Shown here: in pieces, positions 60,353 through 64,000 of the stretch | Layout of the letters: every line of letters begins with the position of its first letter | Numbering within the stretch: the stretch's first letter is position 1 | From: Bagarius yarrelli | Lineage: Eukaryota > Chordata > Actinopteri > Siluriformes > Sisoridae | Assembly (NCBI GenBank): GCA_005784505.1 | Contig: VCAZ01000044.1 | Coordinates: forward strand, 613,001-677,000 | Length of the DNA stretch: 64,000 nt | Direction of reading: 5' to 3' | Translations under genes and position numbers: made by a program | The notes under the pieces: generated by a model | What the model was told of the DNA's origin: nothing | Database searches by the model: none | What the model saw: the letters and a program-made list of their open reading frames with translations, nothing else

Positions 60353-62856
60353 GTAAGTCGTGTTTCTGTTTTGCTTTCCATCTCATTTTCTTGTGCCTAA
60401 GCTCACAGCAAATGGAATCTATTTTGGTCAAAATTGTCTTTAGTAGGATTTTCCTAAATAACTCTGGAATGCAGCCGTAGTTAAAGGGCGTATTAGTAAA
60501 AATGTATTGCAGACTATTGATTCGTGACTAGCACATCTTATCATATACGTGTCACTTTTTAATAATGTTTTTTCTCTTTTTCATTTCGCAGGCAGGAGGT
60601 AAGTGATGTACATATTGAAGTGTAAATAATAATAATAGTAGATCAAAGATTTTAAAAGTAATAGACCTAAAATTATTATTTATTTGAGAGTATTCCTGAA
60701 AGTTTATATGTAATCGATTTTAAAAAATATATTTCAATTATTAATAATTTGTGCATAATTCTGAAAGTTCTTTTTATTGCTATCAACTTTTTAGTTTTTT
60801 TCCTCTGCTGAAACACCAAGCAGCCGTGTTTTATAATAATCTACAGTCTGATTATTATTATTATTATTATTATAATTATTATTATTATAATTATTATTAT
60901 TATTACTTATTATACTATTTTACGTTATTTTATCATTAGTAAGAAAGTGTTGTTTGCTACATACTTTTAAAATTTGAAATGTTGAAAATGGAATATTAAT
61001 GTTTTAGTTTTATTACAGAAATCTCTAAATATTTGTGCTTCTAGAGTTTCTTAACAAGCAATGAAATGTACCCTAGCAAAATTATACTATAGTCATTTCT
61101 AAATTCATGATCTTTTTTTACATTAAAGAGAAAATGCCCATCAAACCCCCATCCCCAACACCCGTTCCAGACACACACACACCTTTCTTGTACATCGGTT
61201 GTGCTCATGTTTTAAAGTATGGCAGAATCCTTTGAAATAACTCTCAATTGTGGATCTGTCAAATATCTAGTATTGAGAAGCTTTATTGTAATTTTAATCA
61301 TATATAGCAGACAAAGTACAAAGTGAAATGAAACGTCATTTTGCCAGGATCACTGTGTTTTACACAAAACAACACCGAATTACACAAAAACAGCTGCTTA
61401 AAAGCTACTTACCAGAAGAACAAGACAGAGCTAAAGGCTGGAGAAAAAGTGTGTTAGCAACATGAAGTGCATGTGTGCAACCTGCTGTAACAGTGCAAGA
61501 CAAACAGTGCAAATAGACAAAACAAACATTACTCCTGACAGCGCAAAATAGACAATACAAAAACAAAACACTCTAGTAAGTACATTAAATAGCGCCGACC
61601 AGATGATGTGCAGATAGAGTGGGGGAAAAAAAAGTAATAGCAGCAAAGAATGTTGTGCAAAACAGCATTAAAGTGATTGTGCTTAAACAGAGTCTATTTT
61701 CGTTTCTATGTGGTGGTGTAAACATCGATTAATGTTGAGTGAGTGTGTGTGTCAGTTTGAGATAGTTCAGTTCTGTGTGTTAAGGACACATTGATCTATC
61801 AACCTGATCTATCTATGTGTCAGATCTATCCAACCATGTGGGTTTTTTTTATATTTTCCTCTAGAAAAAGTCCAAGATTTCAGCTTCCCGGAAACTAATG
61901 CTAAAGGTATGTATGTGCAGTAGACCATAAAATAGCATCATTATGAACTTTTTGATTGAATACAGAAAGCATAGTCTTTATAATGGTGTCTCTGTATATG
62001 TATGAGTGCAGAGCCTGATGGTTGCCAAAGCTAAAGAGATGGTGGAGCAAGAGGAGATGGATAAAGAGGAGGAAAAACAAAGTTATCTGTCGGAAAAAGC
62101 TCCTCCCTTACAGACTGGTAGACTGTCTGTTACGGAGCTTCAAGTATGCTTTTGCACATACTCACATACACACAAGATTATACACCTAGATTATAATTAA
62201 AACAACCACATTTTGCAAAACAGTTACTGTTACTTTTAATCGGAATGCGTCATGTTTTTCCTCACCACTGAAAGGAACTGTGTCGAGAGCTTCATACCAA
62301 GATAGATGTGGTAGATGAGGAGCGCTACGACATTGAAGCAAAAGTGCTGCATAACACCAGAGAGGTGCATCTCATACTCGTGCATGTTTTATGAGAAAAG
62401 GTGCACATACTGTAACAACTGCTTGCTTTAAATCTCATTGCTCTTCTTGTATGCAGATTAAAGATCTGAACATTAAGGTTCTGGATCTAAGAGGAAAGTT
62501 TAAGCGGCCCAATCTGAGAAGGGTGAGAGTATCAGCGGATGCCATCCTACGCTCTCTCTTGGGTTCCAAACACAAGGTGTCATTAGACCTGAGAGCAAAC
62601 CTTAAATCAGTCAAGAAAGAGGATACCGAGAAGGTAAAAGTGGAAAGTGGAAATCTGAGGATTTTCTTGGCAATTTGCATCAAAGAACTAAAAATGGCAT
62701 TTAGTGTGACTGCATGTTGTGTATATATATGTGTGTGTGTGTGTGCTGCAGGAAAAAACAGTAGAGGTTAGTGACTGGAGGAAAAACGTGGAGGCAATGT
62801 CAGGAATGGAAGGCCGCAAGAAAATGTTTGATGCTGCCAAGGGACCTGTGCAGTAA
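60345..62856 (+). CDS. tnni1: tnni1, troponin I slow skeletal type, complete, 7 coding exons
   Basis: Troponin I is the inhibitory subunit of the troponin complex; it holds tropomyosin over myosin sites on actin until calcium-loaded troponin C pulls it away. Splicing 60345-60352, 60592-60598, 61865-61906, 62012-62143, 62275-62364, 62457-62633 and 62752-62856 gives 561 nt, 186 residues (human TNNI1 has 187). There is no cardiac-type N-terminal extension (MPEQEKKSKISASRK). Residues 64-93 (ELCRELHTKIDVVDEERYD) belong to the TnT-binding coiled coil. The inhibitory region is near 105-118 (RGKFKRPNLRRVRV), the switch region near 119-133 (SADAILRSLLGSKHK), and the actin-binding C-terminus ends RKKMFDAAKGPVQ. 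Odd point: Asn112 where slow TnI usually has Pro. The second coding exon is a 7-nt microexon. A noncoding exon 1 lies further upstream, not located. Teleosts have several tnni1 copies; which one this is cannot be told. Confidence 0.96.
60592..60598 (+). CDS. tnni1: tnni1 7-nt microexon
   Basis: GCAGGAG lies between a pyrimidine-rich acceptor (tttttcatttcgcag) and a consensus donor GTAAGTG. Joined to the start exon it gives MPEQE and restores phase 0 for the next exon. It is far too short for gene finders, but needed for frame. Confidence 0.85.
60711..61025. repeat. Direct duplication in tnni1 intron, copy 2
   Basis: Partner of 59350-59625. It contains a (TTA)n expansion at 60855-60915 absent from copy 1. 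The two copies bracket the tnni1 start exon and the 7-nt microexon. Confidence 0.8.
60855..60915. repeat. (TTA)n tract in tnni1 intron
   Basis: TTA/ATT units with TAATTA interruptions, inside duplication copy 2. Confidence 0.93.
61865..61906 (+). CDS. tnni1: tnni1 exon KKSKISASRKLMLK
   Basis: 42 bp, phase 0 at both ends; acceptor tttcctctag, donor GTATGT. Basic N-terminal segment that contacts troponin C in the family (human KPKITASRKLLLK). Confidence 0.95.
62012..62143 (+). CDS. tnni1: tnni1 exon SLMVAKAKEM to VTELQ
   Basis: 132 bp, phase 0; acceptor gagtgcag, donor GTATGC. Very acidic helix-forming stretch (VEQEEMDKEEEKQSYL) followed by the proline-containing linker (APPLQTGRLSVTEL). Confidence 0.95.
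62275..62364 (+). CDS. tnni1: tnni1 exon with TnT-binding helix
   Basis: 90 bp, phase 0; acceptor ccactgaaag (weak pyrimidine tract), donor GTGCAT (weak, non-consensus after GT). Encodes ELCRELHTKIDVVDEERYD through LHNTRE, nearly identical to human TNNI1. Confidence 0.95.
62457..62633 (+). CDS. tnni1: tnni1 exon with inhibitory and switch regions
   Basis: 177 bp, phase 0; acceptor cttgtatgcag, donor GTAAAA. Encodes IKDLNIKVLDLRGKFKRP, NLRRVRVSADAILRSLLG and SKHKVSLDLRANLKSVKK to DTEK. Asn at residue 112 replaces the slow-type Pro (cardiac troponin I has Thr there). Confidence 0.96.
62752..62856 (+). CDS. tnni1: tnni1 last exon and stop
   Basis: Encodes EKTVEVSDWRKNVEAMSG, MEGRKKMFDAAKGPVQ and TAA at 62854-62856. 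The acceptor follows a short TG repeat (gtgtgtgctgcag). Confidence 0.96.
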   Translation, partial: EKTVEVSDWRKNVEAMSGMEGRKKMFDAAKGPVQ

Positions 62857-63072
62857 TCAGGTTGTGAACCTGGCTTGTAATAGATACTATAAGATAATTG
62901 TACCATGAGTGAAATGCATATCATAAATATCTAATCCTGACCTATGAAAGCACCAACACACAAAAGCATAACAAAAAAACACTTCAGCACGTCATTAGAA
63001 AACACACTCAAGAATCACATAAAAAATGTAATTAAGCCTTTGTTGCCCCAATACAATATATACATTAATGAT

Positions 63073-63078
63073 AATAAA
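63073..63078 (+). terminator. tnni1: Candidate tnni1 polyadenylation signals
   Basis: AATAAA at 63073-63078, 217 bp after the stop, and again at 63189-63194 (AATAAA before AAGACT). Either would give a short 3' UTR typical of sarcomeric genes; both lie before the solo LTR. Confidence 0.45.
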
Positions 63079-63450
63079 GATATTTATTCATGTGTTTTGC
63101 TAAAGGTTAAAGTCGCCAACGGATGCAAATTTTCTATAAGTTGATATGTTTATTTAAGGTCTTAATATAAAGTTCTCATTGGCAGTGTAATAAAAAGACT
63201 CATTTCAACTTTTTTTAAATGCTAATTATCTCTGTTCACTCCACCCCTTTGTTCTTTGGGGCGTTTCCACTGCTTTAAAACCTAATTGAAACTAATTAAT
63301 CATTAACATACACCTTTATAAACCATCTAGAAAATGTTAGGAGTAATGAAGTGTTGCTATATTATCTTTACTGATAATGTACACGGTTTCGACTAAGACA
63401 ATCACCTTATTGCATTGTTTATTAAAAACCTGACAATAATTTGTAATTAT

Positions 63451-63826
63451 TGTCACGTCCACACCAGGTTCCACAGCCAACCAGTTCGCCTTCTCGTCTA
63501 AGTATTAATCAGACACGCCTGCACCTCATCAGACCATCACAATCACTCAGTCTATTTATACACAAGCGCTTCACTCGATCACTGTCTGATCTTGTATGTT
63601 TCATGTATTTTCGCAGACTTGCTACATGTTAGCATCCCGCTATTGACCTGTTTGTTTAATACTCAGTTTCTTGCCAAAGGCTTCAGAACCCTGGTTCAGA
63701 TCCTCCTAGCACCATAGTTAACTATTGCCTCTCTCTTTTATCCTGTCTGCCTTTTGCACTCGTAAATAAAGTGACCCTTTTATGTCTGATTGTTATCATT
63801 GGCTCCTGTCTGGTTCCTCCATAACA
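63451..63826 (+). mobile_element. Solo LTR with perfect 5-bp target duplication
   Basis: The 376-bp unit begins TGTCACG and ends CATAACA. The five bases ATTAT occur directly before (63446-63450) and directly after (63827-63831). It holds a TATA-like TCTATTTATA near 63551 and an AATAAA at 63765-63770 followed by GT-rich text, as LTRs do. No internal retroelement sequence is attached, so it is a solo LTR left by recombination. Orientation is taken from the AATAAA; the Gypsy class is likely but not proven. It sits 595 bp behind the tnni1 stop. Confidence 0.85.
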
Positions 63827-64000
63827 ATTATTTTAAGAAGGTTGTACATAGAAAAGACGTCATAATAATGTTCTCTGAGAGTGTACACTTCAGCCGCATT
63901 CATCATAAAACTTCAGCATTATTAGAAAAGGCGATTTGCGAAGATTTACTTAACAGGGACGTTTTTTAGGAATCGATTCTTAGCAAAACCTGTTTTATAT

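Noticed and set aside
62391..62771. 126-codon frame as an unspliced tnni1 version
   Set aside because: It includes intron on both sides; the true exon is 62457-62633.

Overview
This is vertebrate nuclear DNA, almost certainly from a ray-finned (teleost) fish. It is AT-rich and intron-rich, full of microsatellites, and carries typical fish repeats: tRNA-derived SINEs, a Tc1-like transposon, MITEs, a DIRS-like retrotransposon fragment and a solo LTR. SINE-like repeats with text such as 'ttacatttacagc' recall otophysan fishes (catfish, characins), but I cannot name the species. There is no prokaryotic gene, operon or CRISPR array.

Three protein-coding genes are supported. From the left, nav1 (neuron navigator 1) lies on the minus strand. 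The window holds only its 5' part: two shared exons (14027-14386, 16701-16803) and two alternative N-terminal beginnings. One is a single exon at 24455-25103. The other is a pair of exons further upstream (32572-32663, 32868-33514), probably preceded by a noncoding exon near 37255. Bases 1-14026 are intron; the rest of nav1 lies beyond the left edge.

From about 37.7 to 52.7 kb is a gene-poor interval of microsatellites and decayed transposons. Then come two plus-strand muscle genes, both complete: csrp1 (two-LIM protein CRP1, 192 residues, 53307-55706) and tnni1 (slow skeletal troponin I, 186 residues, 60345-62856). Every splice site and phase of these two was checked by eye. A solo LTR with a perfect 5-bp target duplication lies behind tnni1.

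The order and orientation nav1(-), csrp1(+), tnni1(+) matches the human 1q32.1 block TNNI1-PHLDA3-CSRP1-NAV1 read in the opposite direction, but no phlda3 is seen between csrp1 and tnni1. CRP1 (actin/alpha-actinin scaffolds, SRF pathway) and troponin I (thin-filament calcium switch) both act in the contractile and actin cytoskeleton; NAV1 acts on microtubule plus ends in neurons.

I did not find a wholly new biological system. The best leads are: the alternative NAV1 N-termini, each with its own SxIP microtubule-tip motif; two direct duplications that bracket coding exons (nav1 exon 2 and the tnni1 start exons); a near-perfect 30-bp hairpin at 10.7 kb; a promoter-like motif cluster at 26.3 kb; and TG/CA tracts placed right at three splice sites.
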